A stretch of DNA of 36,297 nt from contig JAQVFM010000014.1 in assembly GCA_028697255.1 (NCBI GenBank), positions 1 to 36,297 on the forward strand, read 5' to 3'. Of this stretch, positions 15,337-22,390 are shown in pieces. A model generated the notes under the pieces. It had not been told where the DNA came from and searched no databases. It saw only the letters and a program-made list of their open reading frames with translations. The first letter of the stretch is position 1. Each line of letters begins with the position of its first letter. Source of the DNA: Oscillospiraceae bacterium (lineage in GTDB: Bacteria; Bacillota; Clostridia; Oscillospirales; Acutalibacteraceae). Position numbers and translations under genes: made by a program.

Positions 15337-17319
15337 TTGGCTAAAGACAATTTATTGAGACTTATTGAAATGAGCCGCAAATACGGGAGCAATGCTGATT
15401 TCGTTCTTGCGGGCGGCGGAAACACTTCATATAAAGATGAAAATACACTGTATGTCAAGGCATCCGGTGTTTCATTGGGTCAAATTGATAAAAACGGTTT
15501 TGTTGCAATGAATCGCAATGCACTTGATAGCATGTGGGAAAATACTTTTAGCAGTGACGAGAAAACTCGCGAATCAGAGGTATTAGATTTATTAATGGCT
15601 GCAAAATGCGAGCCCGAGCTAAAATTGCGACCAAGTGTCGAAACTTTGCTGCACAACTTATTCGAGCAGAAATATGTGCTGCATGTGCACCCTACGCTCG
15701 TAAATGCGCTTACATGTTCAATAAACGGTGAGAAAATGGCCGCGTCGCTTTTCCCCGATGCGCTGTGGGTGCCGATTACAAAGCCGGGCTATACCCTTGC
15801 CGCTCTTTGCCGCAAGGAAATGAACGAGTATAAGCGTAAAAACGGCAAAAATCTGCAAGTAATGCTGCTGCAAAATCATGGCGTATTCTTTGCCGCCGAC
15901 ACAACTGAAGAAATAGACACCCTTGTAGATAATATGATGAAGACACTGAAAAAGGCGGTTGGTGATACCGCTTTTACACAATCTCCGGTTTTAAGTGAAT
16001 ACGCTTCGGTGATAGCCCCTTGTTTAAGGATGCTTTATAAAAAACAAGAGCATTGTAACAGTTCAATTGTCCAATATTTTTCAAATACAATTATTCAAAA
16101 ATATATAAATACCGCCGACAGCTTTAGTGTTATTTTGAAGTCGCCTACACCCGACCATATCGTGTATTGCAAAGCTCAGCCTTTGTATGTGCCGTTCGAC
16201 GGGGACGTCGATGCTTTTTATACAACACTGGAATCCTCTTTTGCCGCATTTAAGGATCGCAACAAATACACTCCAAAGATAGTTGCAGTGCAGGGCGTTG
16301 GTGTGTTTGCGTGCGGGCAAACCATAAAAGAGGCCTCTACAGCACGCGCACTGTTTGAGGATGCGATAAAGGTAATCGAATTTGCCGACAGCTTCGGCGG
16401 TTATTTGCCCATGACAGACGAGCTTATAGATTTTATTGTAAACTGGGAGTCGGAAAGCTATCGGCAAAAAGCAGCAGCGGTTGCAACTTCACAAAAAAGG
16501 CTTACCGGCAAGATTGTTATTGTAACCGGTAGTGCACAGGGGTTTGGCAAGGGGATTGCCGAGCTGCTGGCCCGTGAGGGGGCATATGTTGTCGTTGCAG
16601 ACATGAATGCAGATGGTGCAAACGAGGTTGCATCCAATATATGCGATGAAAATGGGTTTGAAACCGCCCTTGCCGTCGGTACGGATGTAACAAACGAAGA
16701 TTCGGTAAAGAATATGGTTGAGCAGGCCGTACTGCATTATGGCGGCTTAGATGTTTTTATTAACAACGCCGGTATTGTGCGTGCAGGCAGTCTTGAGGAA
16801 ATGACAAAAAGCAGCTTTGAGCTTGTCACAAATGTCAATTATACTGCGTATTTTCTTTGTGCCAAATATGCCACGGTGCCGATGAAAATACAGCATCGGT
16901 TTGCTCCTGACGAGATGTTTGATATAGTTGAAATAAATTCTAAATCAGGGCTTGCAGGCAGCAATAAAAATTTTGCTTATGCAGGCAGCAAGTTTGGTGG
17001 TATTGGGCTGACACAAAGCTTTGCTCTTGAGCTTGCAGAGTATAATATAAAATGCAACGCAGTGTGTCCCGGAAACTTTTTGGACGGTCCGCTGTGGAGC
17101 GACCCTGAAAACGGGCTGTTTGTACAGTATTTTCGTGCAAATAAGGTGCCTGGGGCAAAATCGGTTGACGATGTGCGAAGGTTTTATGAAAACAAGGTGC
17201 CATTAAAAAGAGGTTGTCATCCGTTAGACGTTGTTCGCGCAATACTTTATGTAATTGAGCAGGATTATGAAACCGGTCAAGCGGTTCCCGTGACCGGCGG
17301 ACAGCAAATGTTAAAGTGA
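15337..17319 (+). CDS. Bifunctional class II aldolase / short-chain dehydrogenase fusion
   Basis: The product is 660 residues. The TTG at 15337 follows AAAGGTG by about eight bases; a GTG at 15328 overlaps that site and is less likely. The N-terminal half is a class II (AraD/RhaD-type) aldolase with E102, zinc ligands H116 and H118 in LHVHPT, and H181 in QNHG. The C-terminal half is an SDR domain with TGSAQGFG at 397-404, the NNAG motif, a Ser near 535, and the catalytic Y548-xxx-K552. The same architecture occurs in RhaEW-type enzymes, which cleave L-rhamnulose 1-phosphate and oxidise the resulting lactaldehyde. No rhamnose isomerase or kinase is present here, so another sugar phosphate is possible, and the SDR half could instead act as a hexitol-phosphate dehydrogenase. 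All catalytic residues I can check are present. Confidence 0.9.
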   Translation: MAKDNLLRLIEMSRKYGSNADFVLAGGGNTSYKDENTLYVKASGVSLGQIDKNGFVAMNRNALDSMWENTFSSDEKTRESEVLDLLMAAKCEPELKLRPSVETLLHNLFEQKYVLHVHPTLVNALTCSINGEKMAASLFPDALWVPITKPGYTLAALCRKEMNEYKRKNGKNLQVMLLQNHGVFFAADTTEEIDTLVDNMMKTLKKAVGDTAFTQSPVLSEYASVIAPCLRMLYKKQEHCNSSIVQYFSNTIIQKYINTADSFSVILKSPTPDHIVYCKAQPLYVPFDGDVDAFYTTLESSFAAFKDRNKYTPKIVAVQGVGVFACGQTIKEASTARALFEDAIKVIEFADSFGGYLPMTDELIDFIVNWESESYRQKAAAVATSQKRLTGKIVIVTGSAQGFGKGIAELLAREGAYVVVADMNADGANEVASNICDENGFETALAVGTDVTNEDSVKNMVEQAVLHYGGLDVFINNAGIVRAGSLEEMTKSSFELVTNVNYTAYFLCAKYATVPMKIQHRFAPDEMFDIVEINSKSGLAGSNKNFAYAGSKFGGIGLTQSFALELAEYNIKCNAVCPGNFLDGPLWSDPENGLFVQYFRANKVPGAKSVDDVRRFYENKVPLKRGCHPLDVVRAILYVIEQDYETGQAVPVTGGQQMLK

Positions 17320-17327
17320 GGTAAGGT

Positions 17328-18617
17328 ATGGATTACAATTATTTAACGCAGTTAAACCAGCCTGATATAAAAAAACGTCTACAGGCTCTCGAAGAAATAG
17401 CAAAGCTGTATTCACAGGGTGAAATAAGCAGAGAGAACAGTGGCAGTGTGAATAACCACATTCATACAACGTATTCGTTTTCGCCCTATTCGCCCTCGGC
17501 TGCAGTGTACATGGCGTGGAAAAACGGTCTTTTAACCGCGGGCATTATGGATCATGATTCAATTGCGGGTGCTCACGAATTTATTAAAGCCGGAAAGATT
17601 TTGGGGCTTGCAACCACTGTAGGGCTGGAATGCCGTGTAAGTATGAAAAATACGCGCCTTGAAGGCAGAAGGATTAACAATCCCGACCAGCTTTCGGTTG
17701 CCTATGTTGCACTTCACGGTGTATCACATAAATATATAGACTATCTAAATCAATATTTTGAGCCGTTTAGAGAAAAAAGAAATGTTCGAAACCGTGAGAT
17801 GTGCCATAGAATAAATAGTATTATTGAAAACATCGGCATAAAACTTGATTTTGATGATGATGTATTGCCGATTACGAATTATAGCTGCGGCGGAGGCGTC
17901 ACAGAAAGACATATCCTTTTTGCCCTTGCAAAGAAATTTAGTGAAAAATATGCTAAGCGCGCCGAACTTTGCGAAGTATTAATAAAACAGCTCAATATGC
18001 AGCTAACTGATGATACTTGTTCAAAGCTGATTTCAAGCCCGAACGAATACTATTTGTATGATTTGTTAGGCGTTTTAAAAAGCAATATGGTCGAACAATT
18101 TTATATTCCCGCAGACGAGGAGTGTCCTCATGTCACGGATTTTATCGAGCTTTCGAAAAAGGTGGGAGCAATCTCGGCTTATGCATATCTTGGGGATGTT
18201 GAAAACTCGGTTACCGGAGATAAAAAGGCGCAGCGCTTTGAGGACAGCTATATTGATTTGCTTTTTGAAGAGCTGCGTTCACTTGGGTTTGATGCAGTTA
18301 CATATATGCCGACTCGCAACACCGAAAAGCAGCTTTCGCTTGTTATGGACTATTGCAATAAATACGGCTTTTTCCAAATAAGCGGAGAGGATATAAATTC
18401 TCCAAGGCAGCAATTTATTTGTGAAGCACTCGAAAATCCGGCATACCGGCACCTTTATGATTCCACATATGCGCTTATAGGTCACGAGTTATCTGTAAGC
18501 GAATGCTTATCAAAGGGCATGTTTAGCGAAAAAACTCTTGAACAAATGCCAAATTTGAGCGATAGGGCAGCCTTTTTTGCAAAAGCCGGTAAAAAGTTAG
18601 TGAAAGGTATGGCGTGA
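17328..18617 (+). CDS. Divergent PHP-domain protein, possible phosphatase
   Basis: The product is 429 residues and starts eight bases after the aldolase/SDR stop. A helical N-terminal segment precedes a PHP domain with intact first motifs: H44 and H46 in NHIHTTYS, D75-H76-D77 in MDHDSIAG, and E101 in GLECRV. The later metal-binding motifs are altered. Where PHP proteins usually have AHP there is AYAYLGD (284-290), and where a D-x-H motif is expected there is GEDIN (353-357). PHP proteins are commonly metal-dependent phosphatases or phosphoesterases. With part of the trinuclear site missing, this one may bind fewer metals or act as a non-catalytic partner. Its position as last gene of a sugar-phosphate operon suggests a role on a phosphorylated intermediate. 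Confidence 0.8.
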   Translation: MDYNYLTQLNQPDIKKRLQALEEIAKLYSQGEISRENSGSVNNHIHTTYSFSPYSPSAAVYMAWKNGLLTAGIMDHDSIAGAHEFIKAGKILGLATTVGLECRVSMKNTRLEGRRINNPDQLSVAYVALHGVSHKYIDYLNQYFEPFREKRNVRNREMCHRINSIIENIGIKLDFDDDVLPITNYSCGGGVTERHILFALAKKFSEKYAKRAELCEVLIKQLNMQLTDDTCSKLISSPNEYYLYDLLGVLKSNMVEQFYIPADEECPHVTDFIELSKKVGAISAYAYLGDVENSVTGDKKAQRFEDSYIDLLFEELRSLGFDAVTYMPTRNTEKQLSLVMDYCNKYGFFQISGEDINSPRQQFICEALENPAYRHLYDSTYALIGHELSVSECLSKGMFSEKTLEQMPNLSDRAAFFAKAGKKLVKGMA

Positions 18618-18633
18618 TGCCCCGCATCACGCC
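18611..18633. repeat. Perfect palindrome overlapping the PHP stop codon
   Basis: GGCGTGATGC (18611-18620) and GCATCACGCC (18624-18633) pair perfectly around CCC. The TGA stop (18615-18617) lies inside the left arm. It belongs to the same hairpin group as 10701-10722. Confidence 0.75.
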
Positions 18634-18652
18634 GTTTGCCGGATGTTCTCCC

Positions 18653-18690
18653 AAAAACAGCCGAACCGTATTAACGGGAGGCTGTTTTTT
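18653..18690 (+). terminator. Intrinsic terminator of the sugar operon
   Basis: AAAAACAGCC (18653-18662) pairs with GGCTGTTTTT (18680-18689), with an inner CCGT/ACGG stem, and ends in a T-run. It closes the operon that begins at 11998. Confidence 0.85.
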
Positions 18691-18721
18691 AAAATTTCCA
18701 CTTTATTAATACCGGTTTCCC

Positions 18722-18750
18722 TTGACAAAATGTTAATTGGTGTGTATTAT
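18722..18750 (+). promoter_or_regulatory. Sigma-A promoter of the deoR-type gene
   Basis: A perfect TTGACA (18722-18727), 17 bases, then TATTAT (18745-18750). The -10 box lies inside the left arm of the operator palindrome, so bound repressor would block it. Confidence 0.85.
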
Positions 18751-18770
18751 TAACATGATATGTTAATAAT
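18731..18770. promoter_or_regulatory. Operator: perfect inverted repeat of TGTTAA half-sites, probable autoregulation
   Basis: ATTATTAACAT (18746-18756) and ATGTTAATAAT (18760-18770) are perfect complements around GAT. A third half-site, TGTTAA, lies at 18731-18736 between the -35 and -10 boxes. The half-site matches those at 11781-11826. The regulator gene starts 40 bases downstream. Confidence 0.8.
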
Positions 18771-18810
18771 TATCACGAATTTACATCGCGATAAGAAAAG
18801 GAGCGTAGGA

Positions 18811-19578
18811 ATGAACATAAAGAGACGCCAGGCGATATGGGAAATGCTCAAAAGGAAAGGAACACTGACATTAAAAGAGCTTGAAGAAGTTTTTCCGGAC
18901 ATTTCTTCGATGACGCTGCGTCGCGATTTTCAATATTTTGAATCAATCGGTGAGGCGATACGCATCAAGGGCGGTATACGCTATATTCGCTCGATGGGCG
19001 GTGTAATGCAGGAGGATGTCTATGCAATGCGCCTGTTGATGAATCAGGCAGCAAAGGACACAGTAGCGCGTATAGCCGCAGAGTACATAGAAACCGGGCG
19101 TTCGATATTCTTTGATTCGGGTACTACCGCGCTTAATCTTGCCCGAATTATTCCGGATAAGCATCTTTCGATTTTAACAAGCAGTCCTAATATAGCGCTT
19201 GAGATTTTAAAACGACATACGCCCAGCGTTAATCTGATTGGCGGGGCGGTAAACCGCGATAACCTATCGGTATCCGGTGAGCAGTCGCTAAAATTTATTA
19301 AAGACTATAATTTTGACGTTGCTTTTATGGTACCGTCGGCTTTTTCATGCGAAAACGGGTTTTCAATAGGTAATTACAGCGAATGTGAGCTTAAGCGGCA
19401 TATTGTACGCAAATCCAAGCAAACAATCGTAATGGTCGATTCAAGCAAGTTTGAGAAAAGTATGCCGTTTACTTTTGCAACACTTGAACAGGTTAGTATT
19501 CTTATAACAGATGTGAAGCCGTCCAATGATGTGCTTGACGCCGCAAAAAAATACGGCGTTTTGGTGCGTTGGGAATAA
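18811..19578 (+). CDS. DeoR-family transcriptional repressor
   Basis: The product is 255 residues, typical for the family. I chose the ATG at 18811, which follows AAAAGGAGCG; an in-frame ATG at 18760 lies inside the operator and is not a plausible start. The N-terminal helix-turn-helix covers about 18-42 (TLTLKELEEVF, then SSMTLRRDF). The C-terminal sugar-phosphate sensing domain begins with FDSGTTALNLA (101-111) and contains the conserved ADSSKF-like segment VDSSKFEKS. DeoR-family repressors are usually released from DNA by a phosphorylated sugar from the pathway they control. The shared TGTTAA sites point to self-repression and control of the operon from 11998. It sits between that operon and the 2-oxoacid dehydrogenase genes, so it might also influence the latter, but I see no such site at 19579-19645. 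Confidence 0.95.
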   Translation: MNIKRRQAIWEMLKRKGTLTLKELEEVFPDISSMTLRRDFQYFESIGEAIRIKGGIRYIRSMGGVMQEDVYAMRLLMNQAAKDTVARIAAEYIETGRSIFFDSGTTALNLARIIPDKHLSILTSSPNIALEILKRHTPSVNLIGGAVNRDNLSVSGEQSLKFIKDYNFDVAFMVPSAFSCENGFSIGNYSECELKRHIVRKSKQTIVMVDSSKFEKSMPFTFATLEQVSILITDVKPSNDVLDAAKKYGVLVRWE

Positions 19579-19587
19579 ATTTTCAAA

Positions 19588-19615
19588 GCGTTGGCTGACA
19601 TGCAAAAGTCAACGC
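19588..19615 (+). other. Stem-loop in the leader of the 2-oxoacid dehydrogenase genes
   Basis: GCGTTGGCT (19588-19596) can pair with AGTCAACGC (19607-19615) with one wobble and a 10-base loop. No T-run follows, so it is a weak terminator candidate for deoR. It might instead be an operator or attenuator for the E2 gene, whose AGGAGG lies at 19632-19637. Confidence 0.4.
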
Positions 19616-19645
19616 CTAAACTTTATCAGGCAGGAGGAATGATTA

Positions 19646-20974
19646 ATGGCTCATCCAATCTTGATGCCAAATGTCGGTATTACCGTTGAGTCATGTATTT
19701 TGACCGAGTGGCACAAAAAAAAGGGCGATGAGGTCAAAGAAGGGGATCTGTTGTTCACTTACGAAACAGACAAATCCACAATTGAGGAAAAAGCCCCATG
19801 TGACGGTACAATTTTGGAGTTGTTTTTTGAAGAGGGCGACGATGTTCCGGTTATGACAGTTATCGGAGTTATCGGTACCCCCGGAGAAAACATTGACGAA
19901 TTTAAACCTAAAACCAATGAAGAGGAGCCTAAAGAGGCTTTGCAGCCCGAAACAATCGAAAAGTCCGAACAGTCACAGCCCACACCGTCAACCGCTGCTG
20001 TGTCTGACAACGGCTTTTTAAAGATTTCACCAAGAGCAAGGGCACTTGCTGCAAAAGCGGGTGTCGATGCACGTTTTGCAGCACCGACCGGTGCAGAAGG
20101 ACGGATAGTGGAAGCTGACATACAAACACTCATTGATAAAGGGCCGTCTGCTACGTATGCCGCGGCAGAGTCTTTCAGCGGTACAGAGGGCACAGGCATA
20201 GGTGGCAAATTCTCTGTCGCCGATATTAATGCGCCTGCCATATCCGCGGCACAGACAGTGCAAGAGATGCCTGCTTACACCGATGAAAAAATGAGCGGTG
20301 TACGCCGCGCCATAGCCAAGTCAATGAAACTGTCATTGTCAACCATTCCGCAGCTTACACATACGCTGACCTTTGATGCAACCGAAATTCTTGCGTTGCG
20401 CAAAAGGATAAAGCTAAACGCAGAGAGCTTGGGCCTTAGCAACATAACTCTCAACGACATTATTTTGTTTGCGGTGTCGCGCGTTTTGTCAAAGCCGGAG
20501 CACCGCGCGCTAAATGCACATTGCCTTGAAAATGATACTGTGCGCTATTTTAACAGCGTCAATTTGGGCGTTGCTGTCGATACCGAAAGGGGTCTGCTTG
20601 TTCCCACACTGTTTGACGCCGATAAGAAATCGCTAAATGAAATTTCTGCTAAATCTAAAGAGCTTATTTCGATTTGCCAAAGCGGTTCGGCCACGCCCGA
20701 TATGCTAAGTGGCGGTACATTCACTATTTCAAACCTCGGCTCGTTCGGGATTGAAAGCTTTACGCCGGTTATCAATCCACCGCAAACCGGAATACTCGGT
20801 GTTAACGGTATTACGACACGTGTACGCGAAGTGGACGGAGAGCTTAAAGCTTATCCTGCAATGGGCTTGTCACTGACATACAATCACAGTGTTGTAGACG
20901 GTGCGCCCGCATCCCGCTTTCTTGTCGATTTGAAAAACACACTTGAAAACTTTACGGTTATGCTCTGTATGTGA
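19646..20974 (+). CDS. 2-oxoacid dehydrogenase complex E2, dihydrolipoamide acyltransferase
   Basis: The product is 442 residues. AGGAGG stands eight bases before the ATG. A single lipoyl domain (about 1-80) carries the lipoylation lysine K43 in ETDKST. After a linker comes the E3/E1-binding domain (about 126-162, beginning ISPRARALA), a flexible Ala-rich linker, and the catalytic acyltransferase domain (about 214-442) with H414-xxx-D418-G in YNHSVVDG. E2 is the core of the complex and moves the acyl group from E1 to CoA. The substrate could be pyruvate, acetoin or a branched-chain 2-oxoacid; sequence alone does not decide. It is the first of a four-gene set with E3, fused E1 and lipoate ligase. 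Confidence 0.95.
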   Translation: MAHPILMPNVGITVESCILTEWHKKKGDEVKEGDLLFTYETDKSTIEEKAPCDGTILELFFEEGDDVPVMTVIGVIGTPGENIDEFKPKTNEEEPKEALQPETIEKSEQSQPTPSTAAVSDNGFLKISPRARALAAKAGVDARFAAPTGAEGRIVEADIQTLIDKGPSATYAAAESFSGTEGTGIGGKFSVADINAPAISAAQTVQEMPAYTDEKMSGVRRAIAKSMKLSLSTIPQLTHTLTFDATEILALRKRIKLNAESLGLSNITLNDIILFAVSRVLSKPEHRALNAHCLENDTVRYFNSVNLGVAVDTERGLLVPTLFDADKKSLNEISAKSKELISICQSGSATPDMLSGGTFTISNLGSFGIESFTPVINPPQTGILGVNGITTRVREVDGELKAYPAMGLSLTYNHSVVDGAPASRFLVDLKNTLENFTVMLCM

Positions 20975-20986
20975 GGGGATAAAGCA

Positions 20987-22357
20987 ATGAAACTTTATGA
21001 TTTGATAGTTGTCGGTGGCGGACCGGCGGGGTATAATGCGGCTGAAAAAGCCGGAACTGCCGGCTTGAAAACGCTAATTGTCGAAAAGAGGGCACTTGGC
21101 GGTGTTTGTTTGAATGAGGGGTGCATTCCGTCCAAGTCTTTGCTTTATTCTGCCAAAATTTATGATTATACAAAGCACGGGAGCCAATACGGTGTATCCG
21201 TACAAGGCTCGTCGATTGACCAAAAGGCAGTTATAGACAGAAAAGACAAGGTTGTCAAAGCGCTGGTGTCAGGTATCGGAATGTCAATGAAAAGGCACGG
21301 TGTGACCGTTGTAAACGGCAAGGCGGAGATACTTGGGCGCGGCAACGACGGCTTTGAGGTTTCGGTTGACGGGACTGTATACACCGGACGGCAGCTGCTT
21401 ATTGCAACAGGTTCGATGCCGGTTATACCGCCTATTCCGGGTCTGCGCGAAGGGGTTGAAAGCGGGTTTGTTTTAACGAACCGTGAAATACTCGACTTGA
21501 AAGAAATTCCCGGCGAGCTTGTAATTATAGGCGGCGGTGTAATTGGTCTGGAAATGGCGTCGTACTATAATTCGGTTGGCAGTCATGTAACAATAATTGA
21601 AATGCTCGACCATATCGCAGGTAATACAGACAGCGAGATATCAAGCATATTGATGAAAAATTATAAAAATAAAGGTATAACATTTAAGCTTGGATGCAAG
21701 GTTGTTAAAGTTCAGCCCGGAAAAGTTATATATGAAGAAAACGGGAAATCATTTGAAGCAGCCGCAGATAAGGTGCTGTGCTCGATAGGACGTGCTCCTG
21801 TAACAACCGGGTTTGGACTTGAAAATCTTCATGTTTATACCGAGCGCGGCGCTATTAAAACTGACGAGCAGATGCGTACAAATGTCGCCGGCGTTTATGC
21901 TGCCGGAGATGTAAACGGAGTTTCTATGCTTGCCCATACAGCTTATCGCGAGGGTGAGGTTGCTGTCAACACAATGCTTGGAAAAAAAGATCGCATGCGG
22001 TATAACGCAATACCAAGCGTTATCTATACCAATCCCGAAGTCGGTTCTGTCGGTGAGACAGAAGAATCCGCTAAGTCTAAGGGCTATGATGTGAATACCG
22101 TCAATCTTTCAATGCGTTACAGCGGGCGCTATGTCGCAGAGAATGAGGGGGGAGATGGTATTGTCAAGTTGGTTGTAGATAAAAAATATAACCGGCTGCT
22201 GGGCGTGCATATGATTTCAAATTATGCATCCGAAATTATTTACGGTGCTGCGCTGATGATAGAGACTGAAATGCGTGTCGATGACCTAAAAGAAATTGTG
22301 TTTCCGCATCCGACAGTATGCGAGGTTATTCGCGAGGCACTGTTTGAAATTAAGTAA
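20987..22357 (+). CDS. lpdA: Dihydrolipoamide dehydrogenase (E3)
   Basis: The product is 456 residues, normal for the family. It begins with the FAD-binding GGGPAGYNAAEK and has the redox-active pair C41 and C46 in GGVCLNEGCIPSK. A second dinucleotide-binding motif GGGVIGLEMAS binds NAD+. The interface motif with the catalytic His-Glu pair is HPTVCEVIREAL near the end. E3 reoxidises the dihydrolipoyl group of E2 and makes NADH. It starts 12 bases after the E2 stop, so the two are surely one transcript. Confidence 0.96.
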   Translation: MKLYDLIVVGGGPAGYNAAEKAGTAGLKTLIVEKRALGGVCLNEGCIPSKSLLYSAKIYDYTKHGSQYGVSVQGSSIDQKAVIDRKDKVVKALVSGIGMSMKRHGVTVVNGKAEILGRGNDGFEVSVDGTVYTGRQLLIATGSMPVIPPIPGLREGVESGFVLTNREILDLKEIPGELVIIGGGVIGLEMASYYNSVGSHVTIIEMLDHIAGNTDSEISSILMKNYKNKGITFKLGCKVVKVQPGKVIYEENGKSFEAAADKVLCSIGRAPVTTGFGLENLHVYTERGAIKTDEQMRTNVAGVYAAGDVNGVSMLAHTAYREGEVAVNTMLGKKDRMRYNAIPSVIYTNPEVGSVGETEESAKSKGYDVNTVNLSMRYSGRYVAENEGGDGIVKLVVDKKYNRLLGVHMISNYASEIIYGAALMIETEMRVDDLKEIVFPHPTVCEVIREALFEIK

Positions 22358-22390
22358 TTTATATTTAGTTAAAAATAAGGAGAGAGCACT

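Noticed and set aside
18760-18810. Upstream ATG start for the DeoR-type regulator
   Set aside because: It lies inside the operator and at the expected transcription start; the ATG at 18811 has a proper ribosome binding site and family-like start.
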